Assembly: GCA_023409795.1 (NCBI GenBank)
Contig: JAEYQX010000206.1
Coordinates: 1-9,162, forward strand
Length of the DNA: 9,162 nucleotides
Direction of reading: 5' to 3'
Origin: Pseudomonadota bacterium
GTDB taxonomy: Bacteria > Pseudomonadota > Alphaproteobacteria > Caulobacterales > Caulobacteraceae
The notes beneath the pieces are model-generated. The model saw only the letters and a program-made list of their open reading frames with translations, was not told the origin of the DNA and did not search any database. Of this stretch, positions 1 to 6,336 are shown in pieces. Position 1 is the first letter of the stretch; each line of letters opens with the position of its first letter. The translations under genes and the position numbers were made by a program.

Positions 1-1376
1 CCGCGCTTGGCCAGCGGGAAGTGGTCCGAGCGGAAGTAGATGCCCGCCGCCGCACCGGCATCACCGACAAAGCCACGGCCCTGGGAGGCGGCGACGGCGA
101 TGACGGGCTCATCCAGCTCCGAATGGCCATAGCCGGTGACGCCCAGCTTGCTCATGCGGCCAAAGACCGAGGTCGAGTCGATGTTGAAGCCCCCGACGGT
201 GGTCGCCAGCGGATAGATCGGATTGGCGGCATAGTATTCCGAGCCCAGCAGGCCGCTTTCCTCGGCGGTGAAGCTGATCATGACGATCGAGCGTTCCGGG
301 CGCGGGCCATCGCCAAAGGCGTGGGCCAGCTCAATCAGGGCTGCGGTGCCGGATGCATTGTCGATGGCACCATTGAAGATGCGGTCGCCGCTGGCGTCGG
401 GCTCGCCCGTGCCGATGTGATCCCAGTGGCCGGTATAGAGGATGGTCTCGTCCGGATACTTCGAGCCTTCCAGGCGCGCGATGACGTTGTGCGTGGTGAT
501 CAGGTCCGTCTTGACGTCGAAGTTGACGTCGAGGGTCGCCCCCTTCAGCTCAACCGGCTGGAAGTCGCGGCTGCGGGCCTTGATCTTTTCCTGCTCAAAA
601 TCCAGGCCCGCGCGCTGGAACAGCTCGACTGCGGCATCGCGCTGGATCCAGGCTTCCATCGGCACGCGCTCGGCAGCCGGGTTGGCGCGGACGATGTCGA
701 ACTGCGGCACCGACCAGGAGTTCACCACCGTGCCCCAGCCATAGGAGGCGGGCTTGGTCTCGTGGACGATCAGGACGCCGGCTGCACCCTGGCGGGCCGC
801 CTCGTCATACTTGTAGGTCCAGCGGCCATAGATGGTCATGGCCTCGCCGCCAAAGGTGTTCAGCGACGGGTCTTCGAAGTCGGCGTCATTGACCAGGACG
901 ACGATGACCTTGCCCTTCACGTCGGTCTTGAAGTCGTTCCAGTCGCGCTCTGGCGCATGGGTGCCATAGCCGACGAAGACGATCGGCACGTCCTTCAGGT
1001 CGACGCCCTCGCCCGGCAGGCGGCTGGTGATGGTGGCCGACTGGCCCTGGACCAGGGGCAGGGTCCAGTCACCCAGGCTGATCTGGCCAGCCACGTTGGA
1101 AATCTGGAAGCGGTTCAGGCCCACCGCCTGGGTCCAGCCGCCGTTCTCGCCACCCGGCGCAAACCCGGCCTCGGCATAGGCCTGGCTCAGGTAGTCGATG
1201 ACCTTCTGCTCGGCGGGGGTGGCGATACCGCGCCCCTCGAAGCTGTCATCCGACAGGGTCTTGATGTGCTGCGAGATCCGCGCCTCATCAAAGTCCGGGG
1301 TCTGGCTCTGGGCCTGGGCCCCCGTGGCCAGGGCCGCTGCAAGGATCAGGACGGCGGCGGACGACATCAAACGCAT
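1..1376 (-). CDS. Secreted M28-family zinc aminopeptidase with PA domain (partial, C-terminus beyond the left edge)
   Basis: The frame is open from an ATG at 1376 to the window edge (458 codons seen). Residues 1-22 are a Sec signal peptide: basic start, alanine/leucine-rich core and a likely cleavage after AQA. Residues about 30-80 carry the LSDDSFEGRG segment typical of M28 N-termini. Residues about 120-240 resemble a protease-associated (PA) insert. The catalytic core has the full two-zinc set: H317 and D319 in TGHWDHIG, bridging D339 in AIDNASG, catalytic E372 with zinc ligand E373 in AEESGLLGS, D400 in NIDST, and H452 in SDHFPL. By family knowledge it should remove N-terminal amino acids from peptides in the periplasm or outside the cell; the substrate is unknown. 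Only the C-terminal tail is missing. A candidate promoter lies just upstream, after the petABC terminator, so it is probably transcribed separately. Family call is secure; specificity is not. Confidence 0.9.
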   Translation of the reverse strand, partial: MRLMSSAAVLILAAALATGAQAQSQTPDFDEARISQHIKTLSDDSFEGRGIATPAEQKVIDYLSQAYAEAGFAPGGENGGWTQAVGLNRFQISNVAGQISLGDWTLPLVQGQSATITSRLPGEGVDLKDVPIVFVGYGTHAPERDWNDFKTDVKGKVIVVLVNDADFEDPSLNTFGGEAMTIYGRWTYKYDEAARQGAAGVLIVHETKPASYGWGTVVNSWSVPQFDIVRANPAAERVPMEAWIQRDAAVELFQRAGLDFEQEKIKARSRDFQPVELKGATLDVNFDVKTDLITTHNVIARLEGSKYPDETILYTGHWDHIGTGEPDASGDRIFNGAIDNASGTAALIELAHAFGDGPRPERSIVMISFTAEESGLLGSEYYAANPIYPLATTVGGFNIDSTSVFGRMSKLGVTGYGHSELDEPVIAVAASQGRGFVGDAGAAAGIYFRSDHFPLAKR

Positions 1377-1410
1377 CTGAGAAAAACCCCACACAATTTC
1401 GTTGCCTCGA

Positions 1411-1439
1411 ACCCTAGTGGCAGGTTTCGCCCGTGTCGA
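1411..1439 (-). promoter_or_regulatory. Candidate sigma-70-type promoter for the M28 peptidase gene
   Basis: Read on the minus strand, TCGACA (1439-1434, 5 of 6 matches to TTGACA) is followed by a 17-base spacer and TAGGGT (1416-1411, 3 of 6 matches to TATAAT). Transcription would start near 1404, giving a leader of about 28 bases before the ATG at 1376. The position, downstream of the petABC terminator and just before the gene, supports it; the -10 match is weak, so this is inference. Confidence 0.4.
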
Positions 1440-1465
1440 TGCAGCAGATGCAGGGCCCGGGCACG

Positions 1466-1495
1466 AAAAAACCCGCCGGATTGCTCCGGCGGGTT
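1466..1495 (-). terminator. Intrinsic terminator of the petABC operon
   Basis: On the minus strand, an 11-bp perfect stem (arms 1485-1495 and 1470-1480, GC-rich with AACCCGCCGGA as one arm) encloses a 4-base loop and runs directly into six T residues (1471-1466). It begins 25 bases after the petC stop codon. The T run is on the minus-strand side only, so it terminates petABC transcription rather than acting in both directions. Confidence 0.92.
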
Positions 1496-1520
1496 GGCTT
1501 TCGTCAGGACGGTCCCGGCC

Positions 1521-2393
1521 CTAGTGGCCGACGCCCTTCCAGATGCGGCGGTAGCTGGCATAGGTCAGGCCCGCGAACAGCACCAGGAAGATCATCACGC
1601 CAAAGCCGGTCTGCTTGCGCTCGACCATCTTGGGCTCCGAGGTCCAGGCGATGAAGGCCGCCACGTCCTTGGCCATCTGGTCGACGGTGGCCTCGGTGCC
1701 ATCGTCATAGGTCACCTGGCCGGCCTGCAGCGGGTTCGGCATGGCGATGAAGCCACCCTTGGGAACCTCGCCCTTGCCTTCCCAGAACGGGGTCAGGTCG
1801 CCCGGCATATAGGGGTTGTAGGTCTGGCCCGGAGCCATCTTCAGCCCCTCGGGGGCCGGGACATAGCCCGACAGCAGCGAGTAGATGTAGTTGGCACCGT
1901 CGTGACGGGCCTTGGCCATCACCGACAGGTCGGGCGGAGCCGCACCGCCGTTGGCAGCCGCAGCGGCCGTGGCGTTCGGATAGGGGTTCGGGAACTTATC
2001 GGCGGTGGTGGCATCACGCATGATGGCCTCGCCGGTTTCCGAGTCGATGTCAGCGACCTGGATTTCCTTGGCCAGGGCCTTCACGACAGGGTTGTCGTTC
2101 GGGTTCGGGTATTTCGGATTCCAGAACGGGCCGTGCTGGTCGCCCAGGTTGCGGAAGTGCACCAGGTTCATGCCGTGGCACGAGGCGCAGACTTCGCGAT
2201 AGACCTTGTAGCCACGCTGCAGCTGGCCCTGGTCGAAGGTGCCGAACGGACCGACGAAGCTGAAGCCGCCGTCACGCGGGTGCTTGGCGCCCCCGGCCGC
2301 CATGGCCGGGGATGCGATCGCGGCGATACCAGCAGCCGCAGCAACGGAAACGAGGATCTTGCGGAAGGACACGGTCTTTTTCTCGTTGTTCAT
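1521..2393 (-). CDS. petC: Cytochrome c1, heme subunit of the cytochrome bc1 complex
   Basis: This 290-residue protein passes electrons from the Rieske protein to a soluble or membrane cytochrome c on the periplasmic face of complex III. An N-terminal signal peptide (core about residues 13-28, cleavage near AMA at 30-32) exports it. The covalent heme motif CASCH is at 69-73, followed by GMNLVHFRN. The likely axial Met is about M218 in FIAMPNPL, in the position of the family's conserved Met. The DDGTEAT and AKDVAAF segments are typical of c1, and a C-terminal membrane anchor (about 260-280) ends in basic YRRIWK. I chose the ATG at 2393: it sits 5 bases after the petB stop with a GAGAAGG ribosome-binding sequence inside the petB end, and it gives the signal peptide at the very N-terminus. 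The same frame is open further upstream, into petB, but that extension is not cytochrome-like. c1 is a separate gene here, not fused to cytochrome b as in some rhizobia. Confidence 0.96.
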   Translation of the reverse strand: MNNEKKTVSFRKILVSVAAAAGIAAIASPAMAAGGAKHPRDGGFSFVGPFGTFDQGQLQRGYKVYREVCASCHGMNLVHFRNLGDQHGPFWNPKYPNPNDNPVVKALAKEIQVADIDSETGEAIMRDATTADKFPNPYPNATAAAAANGGAAPPDLSVMAKARHDGANYIYSLLSGYVPAPEGLKMAPGQTYNPYMPGDLTPFWEGKGEVPKGGFIAMPNPLQAGQVTYDDGTEATVDQMAKDVAAFIAWTSEPKMVERKQTGFGVMIFLVLFAGLTYASYRRIWKGVGH

Positions 2394-2398
2394 CGCGC

Positions 2399-3697
2399 TC
2401 AGGCCTTCTCGGCTTCGGTCGACGCGAGCACGGGCTCGGAGATCGTCGCCGGGATCGGCAGCGGCTTCTCCTTGAGGCCGATGAGCGGCATCAGGATCAG
2501 GAAGAAGACGAAGTAGTAGAGCGTCAGGAAGCGCGTCAGCCACAGGTAGGAGTTCAGGTCACCGTCGATCAGGGTGAAGGTCTTGAAGCTGCCCAGGACC
2601 GGGGCGTCCGGCAGTTGCGCACCGCACCAGCCCAGGCCGAAGCAGACGAACAGGAAGATGATGAAGAAGGTCTTCATCGTCGGACGGTAGCGCATCGAGC
2701 GCACCTTGGACGTATCCAGCCACGGCAGGACGAACAGGACGCCGATCGCCGCGAACATGGCCACGACACCGCCGAACTTGTCCGGAACAGCGCGCAGGAT
2801 CGCGTAGAAGGGCAGCATGTACCACTCCGGCACGATGTGGGCCGGGGTCTGCAGCGGGTTGGCCGGGATGTAGTTGTCGGCGTGGCCCAGGGCGTTCGGG
2901 TTATAGAAGACGAAGGTGGCGAACAGGATCAGGAAGAGGATGATCGCAAAGCCGTCCTTGACCGTGAAATACGGGTGGAAGGGCAGCATGTCCTTCTTCT
3001 CGCGGTCCTTCGGGATCAGGATGCCGACCGGGTTGTTCTGACCGGCAGCGTGCAGGGCCCACAGGTGCAGCACCACGCAGCCGGCGATGACGAACGGCAG
3101 CAGGTAGTGCAGCGAGAAGAAGCGGTTCAGGGTCGCATTGTCGATGGCCGGGCCACCGCGCAGCCACACCAGGATCGGCTCACCCACGACCGGGATCGCA
3201 CCGATCAGGTTGGTGATGACCTCGGCACCCCAGAACGACATCTGGCCCCACGGCAGCACATAGCCGAGGAAGGCGGTGGCGATCATCAGGAAGAAGATCA
3301 CGCAGCCGATGATCCAGATCATTTCGCGCGGGGCCTTGTAGGAGCCGTAGTAGAGGCCGCGCAGCATGTGCAGGTAGACGGCGATGAAGAACATCGACGC
3401 GCCGTTGGCGTGGACATAGCGGATCAGCCAGCCACCCGGCACGTCGCGCATGATGCGCTCGACCGAGGCAAAGGCCAGGTCGATGTGCGGGGTGTAGTGC
3501 ATGACCAGGACGATGCCGGTGATGATCTGGATCATCAGGCACAGCGCCAGGATGCCGCCGAAGGTCCACCAGTAGTTCAGGTTACGGGGGGTCGGCAGGT
3601 TGGCGTAGTCCATGCCGAAGCGGATGATCGGCAGGCGGGTGTCCATCCACCGCTCGATCGCGGTCTTGGGGACGTAGGTGGATTCGTGATTGCTAAT
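2399..3697 (-). CDS. petB: Cytochrome b of the cytochrome bc1 complex, probable ATT start
   Basis: This is the integral membrane subunit of complex III that holds hemes bL and bH and both quinone sites. Counted from the ATT at 3697 (432 residues), the four heme histidines are H96 (RYVHANGAS), H110 (YLHMLRG), H197 (SLHYLLPF) and H211 (VLHLWALH), with the required 14-residue spacing in each pair. The Qo-site PEWY motif is at 290-293. About eight hydrophobic helices are present. The first ATG in frame, at 3646, would drop 17 codons encoding SNHESTYVPKTAIERW, which resembles the conserved start and amphipathic helix of bacterial cytochrome b. With them, the histidine numbers fall within one of the Rhodobacter values (97, 111, 198, 212). 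No ATG, GTG or TTG exists in that stretch; a GAGGA sequence precedes the ATT by 3 bases. The family call is certain; the start (3697 or 3646) is inference. It lies 17 bases after petA and 5 before petC. Confidence 0.95.
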   Translation of the reverse strand: MSNHESTYVPKTAIERWMDTRLPIIRFGMDYANLPTPRNLNYWWTFGGILALCLMIQIITGIVLVMHYTPHIDLAFASVERIMRDVPGGWLIRYVHANGASMFFIAVYLHMLRGLYYGSYKAPREMIWIIGCVIFFLMIATAFLGYVLPWGQMSFWGAEVITNLIGAIPVVGEPILVWLRGGPAIDNATLNRFFSLHYLLPFVIAGCVVLHLWALHAAGQNNPVGILIPKDREKKDMLPFHPYFTVKDGFAIILFLILFATFVFYNPNALGHADNYIPANPLQTPAHIVPEWYMLPFYAILRAVPDKFGGVVAMFAAIGVLFVLPWLDTSKVRSMRYRPTMKTFFIIFLFVCFGLGWCGAQLPDAPVLGSFKTFTLIDGDLNSYLWLTRFLTLYYFVFFLILMPLIGLKEKPLPIPATISEPVLASTEAEKA

Positions 3698-3714
3698 GGG
3701 TCCTCGGTCCGTCC

Positions 3715-4269
3715 TCAGCCGATCTTCACGCGCGTGTCGGACAGGTATTCGTAGTTCGGCACGACCAGGTTCAGCGGTGCCGGACCCTTACGGATGCGGC
3801 CCGAGGCGTCGTAGTGCGAACCGTGGCACGGGCAGAACCAGCCGCCGTACTCGCCAGTGTTGAAGGTCGGGACGCAGCCCAGGTGGGTGCACGAGCCGAT
3901 GACCACCAGGTACTTCTCGTGGCCTTCCTTGGTGCGGGCGGCGTCGGTCTCGGGCGGCGAGCCCACGGCTCCCTCGCTCTCCAGCGCAGCCAGCTCTGCC
4001 GCCGTGCGATAGCGCACGAAGACGGGCTTGCCCTGCCACTTGATGACAACCTGCTGGCCTTCCTGCACCTTGGTCAGGTCGAACTCGATCGAGGCCAGGG
4101 CCAGGGTATCGGCCGCCGGGCTCATTTGTTTGATCAGGGGCCAAGCCACCATTACGCCCGCACCGGCTGCGGCGGCACCGGCAGCGATGTGGATGAAATC
4201 GCGGCGGGTTGCGTCACCGCCCCCGTGTTGGCCTTCAGGCCCTTCAGCATTCACGACCGATTCGGCCAC
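3715..4269 (-). CDS. petA: Rieske iron-sulfur subunit of the cytochrome bc1 complex
   Basis: This 184-residue protein takes the first electron from ubiquinol at the Qo site and delivers it to cytochrome c1. Cluster-binding box 1 is CTHLGC (C127, H129, C132) and box 2 is CPCHGSHYD (C146, C148, H149). C127, H129, C146 and H149 should hold the 2Fe-2S cluster, and C132-C148 should form the disulfide. SGRIRKGPAP follows, as expected. The N-terminus has a twin-arginine motif (TRRDF, 21-25) before an alanine/glycine-rich membrane helix (about 26-46), so export of the folded protein by the Tat system is expected, with the helix kept as an anchor. The start codon is GTG at 4269, preceded at 7 bases by GAGG; no better start is in frame. 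It is the first gene of petABC and has a long leader containing a small reading frame and a stem-loop. Confidence 0.97.
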   Translation of the reverse strand: MAESVVNAEGPEGQHGGGDATRRDFIHIAAGAAAAGAGVMVAWPLIKQMSPAADTLALASIEFDLTKVQEGQQVVIKWQGKPVFVRYRTAAELAALESEGAVGSPPETDAARTKEGHEKYLVVIGSCTHLGCVPTFNTGEYGGWFCPCHGSHYDASGRIRKGPAPLNLVVPNYEYLSDTRVKIG

Positions 4270-4273
4270 GCTC

Positions 4274-4324
4274 TCACCTCTGCAATCCCGAACGCCCGCC
4301 CCGGGAGGGGATGGCCGTCGGCAT
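4274..4324 (-). CDS. Possible 16-residue leader ORF upstream of petA
   Basis: On the minus strand an ATG at 4324-4322 opens a frame encoding MPTAIPSRGGRSGLQR and ends at TGA (4276-4274). An AGGA Shine-Dalgarno-like sequence lies about 6 bases before the ATG. The stop codon falls between the petA Shine-Dalgarno GAGG (4280-4277) and the petA GTG at 4269, an arrangement that would suit translational coupling. The peptide has no recognisable similarity or regulatory residue run. A chance ORF of this length in GC-rich DNA is quite possible; the start signal and stop position are what make it worth listing. Confidence 0.3.
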   Translation of the reverse strand: MPTAIPSRGGRSGLQR

Positions 4325-4362
4325 GATCTTCCTGGGGAACGGTGATAAACCGCCGACGGTCC
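4313..4362 (-). promoter_or_regulatory. Stem-loop in the petA leader region
   Basis: Arms 4352-4362 and 4313-4322 are complementary: eight consecutive base pairs (GTCGGC/GCCGAC core), then one mismatch and one further pair, around a 29-base loop. In a petA leader transcript the loop would contain the Shine-Dalgarno sequence of the small leader ORF, and the last base of its ATG would lie at the start of the 3' arm. It could be a leader structure that influences petA expression, but no known riboswitch or protein-binding element is recognised. Confidence 0.35.
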
Positions 4363-4395
4363 CTTTCGGAACCTTCCACAAGCCGCTGTTACAAC

Positions 4396-4412
4396 TTGCG
4401 AAAGACTCGCAA
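4396..4412. promoter_or_regulatory. Palindrome TTGCGA-N5-TCGCAA in the petA-trmL intergenic region
   Basis: A perfect 6+6 inverted repeat with a 5-base centre sits 49 bases upstream of trmL and 127 bases upstream of petA. Its size and symmetry fit a dimeric repressor or activator site. GACTC, a GANTC site of the kind methylated by CcrM in Caulobacterales, spans the centre and the start of the right arm (4404-4408). A GTTACAAC sequence (4388-4395), close to the Caulobacter -10 consensus GCTANAWC on the plus strand, abuts it. The binding protein is unknown. Confidence 0.35.
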
Positions 4413-4420
4413 CAAAGACC

Positions 4421-4450
4421 GCGACACAGACCCCGCCCCGCGCGTAGAAA
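4421..4450 (+). promoter_or_regulatory. Weak candidate promoter close to the trmL start
   Basis: GCGACA (4421-4426, 4 of 6 matches to TTGACA), an 18-base spacer and TAGAAA (4445-4450, 4 of 6 matches to TATAAT) would place transcription initiation within a few bases of the trmL ATG at 4461. This fits the lack of any ribosome-binding sequence before that ATG, but both hexamers are weak. Confidence 0.22.
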
Positions 4451-4460
4451 CGGCCTTAGA

Positions 4461-4922
4461 ATGCGTCTCGCCCTTTTTCAACCTGACATCCCGCAGAATG
4501 TGGGCGCCTGCATCCGGCAAAGCGCCTGTTTTGGCGTCAATTTGGACGTCATCGAGCCCACGGGCTTCACCTTCGACGACCGCGCCATGAAGCGCGCGGC
4601 CTTGGATTACGGGCCTTTGAGCCACATGACCCGTCATCCGAGTTGGGAAAGCTTCCTTGAGAATCGCGGTTCAGGGCGCATCGTTCTTTTTACGACCAAA
4701 GCGGCCACATCCTTGCCCGATTTCAGATTTCAGCCCGACGACATATTGCTGTTCGGCAAGGAAAGCGCCGGGGTGCCCGACGCCGTTCACGAGCGGGCAG
4801 ATTCGCGGGTCTTCATCCCGATCCGGGCCGAGACCCGGTCGTTGAACCTGTCGGTCAGCGCGGGAATCGCCCTGTGGGAAGCCATGCGTCAGTTGCAGAC
4901 CTGGCCCCGGCGGCCGGCCTGA
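4461..4922 (+). CDS. trmL: tRNA (cytidine(34)/uridine(34)-2'-O)-methyltransferase, SPOUT family
   Basis: This 153-residue protein, near the length of E. coli TrmL (157), should transfer a methyl group from S-adenosylmethionine to the ribose of the wobble base of tRNA-Leu isoacceptors in the cytosol. The SPOUT knot motifs are present: PDIPQNVGACIR near the N-terminus (residues about 9-20), LLFGKESAGVPD (about 95-106), and the C-terminal IPIRAETRSLNLSVSAGIALWEAMRQ (cofactor-binding trefoil knot). The ATG at 4461 starts directly on the family's N-terminal strand (MRLALFQPDIP); the frame is open upstream, but the extension is not family-like. No Shine-Dalgarno sequence precedes it, so the message may be leaderless or have a very short leader. 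Its first half uses more T/A-ending codons (TTT, TTG, GAA) than its neighbours. It is divergent from petA and convergent with the dipeptidase gene. Confidence 0.93.
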   Translation: MRLALFQPDIPQNVGACIRQSACFGVNLDVIEPTGFTFDDRAMKRAALDYGPLSHMTRHPSWESFLENRGSGRIVLFTTKAATSLPDFRFQPDDILLFGKESAGVPDAVHERADSRVFIPIRAETRSLNLSVSAGIALWEAMRQLQTWPRRPA

Positions 4923-4938
4923 CCTGTTTTCAGGTGAC

Positions 4939-4984
4939 GATCCGGGCCGGGGGCAGCGCCAAACGCCCCTGCCCGGCCTGGATC
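4939..4984. terminator. GC-rich hairpin between convergent trmL and dipeptidase genes
   Basis: Arms 4939-4951 (GATCCGGGCCGGG) and 4972-4984 form a 13-bp stem with a single G-T pair and a 20-base loop. It lies between two convergent stop codons (4922 and 4999), the usual place for a bidirectional terminator. Neither side has a T run, so it is not a classical intrinsic terminator; it may act in both directions as a weak terminator or as a 3'-end stabilising structure. Confidence 0.5.
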
Positions 4985-4998
4985 AGCCCCTTGTCTGC

Positions 4999-6273
4999 CT
5001 ATTCGGGCGCGCCGTCGTCCGGCAGGGTCGCCAGGCTGGGACGGTCGCCCCGCCGGGCGGACGCCGCCGCCTCGACCGCGCGGAAGGCCCGCAGCAGGTT
5101 CTCGCCCGCCAGCTTGCGGATTTCGGCATCGGTCCAGCCGCGGCTCATCAGCGCCGCCAGGATGCGCGGATAGGCATCCACGCTCTCGACCCCGACCGGC
5201 AGGCTGTCCACCCCGTCGAAATCGCCACCCAGGCCGACGTGATCAATGCCCGCCACGTCGCGCACGTGCTGGATATGGGCCACCACGTCGTCCAGGGTGG
5301 CGCGCGGGGCCGGATGGGCCGCGATCCAGGCCGCCATGGCCGTGCGCACCGCCTCGGGATTGCCGGGGTTCAGGCTCTTGAGCCGTGCATCCTCGGCCGC
5401 CCGCGCCGCCCCCCAGGCCCTGACCTCTTCGTTGATGAAGCCCGGCACGAAGGTGACCATGACGACGCCGCCGTTATCCTTCATCTGGCGCAGGATGCTG
5501 TCGGGCACATTGCGCGCGTGGTCGGTGACCGCCCGGGCCGACGAGTGCGAGAAGATCACCGGGGCCGTGCTGATCCGCAGCGCATCCTGCATGGTCTCTT
5601 CGGAGACGTGGCTCAGGTCCACCATCATACCCAGGCGGTTCATCTCCTTGACCACCTGCTCGCCAAAGGGAGACAGGCCGCCCCATCGCGGCGCATCGGT
5701 CGCGCTGTCCGCCCAGGTCGTGGTCTTCGAATGGGTCAGGGTCATGTAGCGCGCGCCGGAATCATAGAATTCGCGCAGCAGCCCCATGGAATCATCGATC
5801 GAATAGCCGCCTTCCATGCCGATCAGGCTGGCGATGCGGCCCGCCTTGTGGATGCGCGAGATATCGTCCGCCGCCGTCGCGATCTCGAAGGTGGCTGGAT
5901 AGGCCGCCACGATGCGCTTGACCGTGTCGATCTGCTCGAAGGTGGCCTTGGCCGCCTCGACCGGCTCCATGCTGGCCGGCACATAGACCGACCAGAACTG
6001 TGCCCCCACGCCGCCGGCACGCAGGCGCGGGATATCGGTATGCAGGCGCGTGCTGGCCGAAAGATCGGTCGCCAAATCAACGCGATAGGGGTCATTGCTG
6101 AACTGGGCCCGCAGGGCCCACGGCAGGTCGTTGTGACCATCAATCAGCGGCGTGCGCTCCAGGATGCGCAGCGCCCTTGCCTCGCCGGCCGGGTCGGGCT
6201 GGCTCGTCTGGGCCATCACGGGTCCGGCCAGGACGGCCAGTGAAGCAGCGGCAAGCAAGGCGGTGCGTAGCAT
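4999..6273 (-). CDS. Secreted M19-family (renal/membrane dipeptidase-like) zinc dipeptidase
   Basis: This 424-residue enzyme should hydrolyse dipeptides, possibly including D-residue or dehydro-dipeptides as in the family, outside the cytoplasm. Residues 1-21 are a signal peptide (MLRTALLAAASLAVLAGPVMA, cleavage before QTS), with no sign of a lipobox cysteine. The binuclear zinc ligands are all present: H47 and D49 in LIDGHNDLPW, bridging E154 in IGMEGG, H222 in DLSHVS and H243 in FSHSSARAV, with the 21-residue spacing between the last two as in human renal dipeptidase. HARNVPD (252-258) and GLGGDFDG (347-354) complete the family pattern. The frame is open upstream, but the ATG at 6273 is preferred because GAGGGG lies 6 bases before it and the signal peptide follows at once. 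It is divergent from hemF, with an FNR-like box 63 bases upstream. The biological substrate cannot be read from the sequence. Confidence 0.93.
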   Translation of the reverse strand: MLRTALLAAASLAVLAGPVMAQTSQPDPAGEARALRILERTPLIDGHNDLPWALRAQFSNDPYRVDLATDLSASTRLHTDIPRLRAGGVGAQFWSVYVPASMEPVEAAKATFEQIDTVKRIVAAYPATFEIATAADDISRIHKAGRIASLIGMEGGYSIDDSMGLLREFYDSGARYMTLTHSKTTTWADSATDAPRWGGLSPFGEQVVKEMNRLGMMVDLSHVSEETMQDALRISTAPVIFSHSSARAVTDHARNVPDSILRQMKDNGGVVMVTFVPGFINEEVRAWGAARAAEDARLKSLNPGNPEAVRTAMAAWIAAHPAPRATLDDVVAHIQHVRDVAGIDHVGLGGDFDGVDSLPVGVESVDAYPRILAALMSRGWTDAEIRKLAGENLLRAFRAVEAAASARRGDRPSLATLPDDGAPE

Positions 6274-6336
6274 GGAAATCCCCTCGAAAAACTGAGCCGC
6301 CAAGCTGGCACAGCCCATGCCAACTGAAAACCTCAT

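Noticed and set aside
21..2516. Very long open frame (831 codons) on the plus strand across the M28 peptidase gene, the intergenic gap and petC
   Set aside because: It is antisense to two clear genes, has no family-like sequence and is rich in low-complexity Gly/Arg/Asp. Long antisense frames are expected where the real genes have G/C-biased third positions.
3523..3534. Second FNR-like palindrome TGATCTGGATCA
   Set aside because: It lies within petB where it encodes conserved membrane-helix residues (LMIQIITG), far from any promoter, so the coding sequence explains it.
2312..3754. 480-codon plus-strand frame opposite petB and petC
   Set aside because: Translation is a Q/D/E/R-rich mirror of membrane-protein codons with no recognisable fold. 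The minus strand encodes complete bc1 subunits with all heme ligands.
4922..4935. Small inverted repeat ACCTG-TTTT-CAGGT at the trmL stop codon
   Set aside because: Only 5 bp with a 4-base loop and no T run after it; the larger hairpin at 4939-4984 better explains termination there.
5239..6243. 334-codon plus-strand frame opposite the dipeptidase gene
   Set aside because: His/Arg/Gly-rich shadow of a minus-strand gene that has every M19 zinc ligand and a signal peptide.
6306..6320. Sigma-54-like sequence TGGCAC-N5-ATGC upstream of hemF
   Set aside because: The -12 element is imperfect (ATGC for TTGC), it overlaps a TGGCA/TGCCA inverted repeat, and no enhancer site or activator gene is near. 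A chance match is likely in this base composition.
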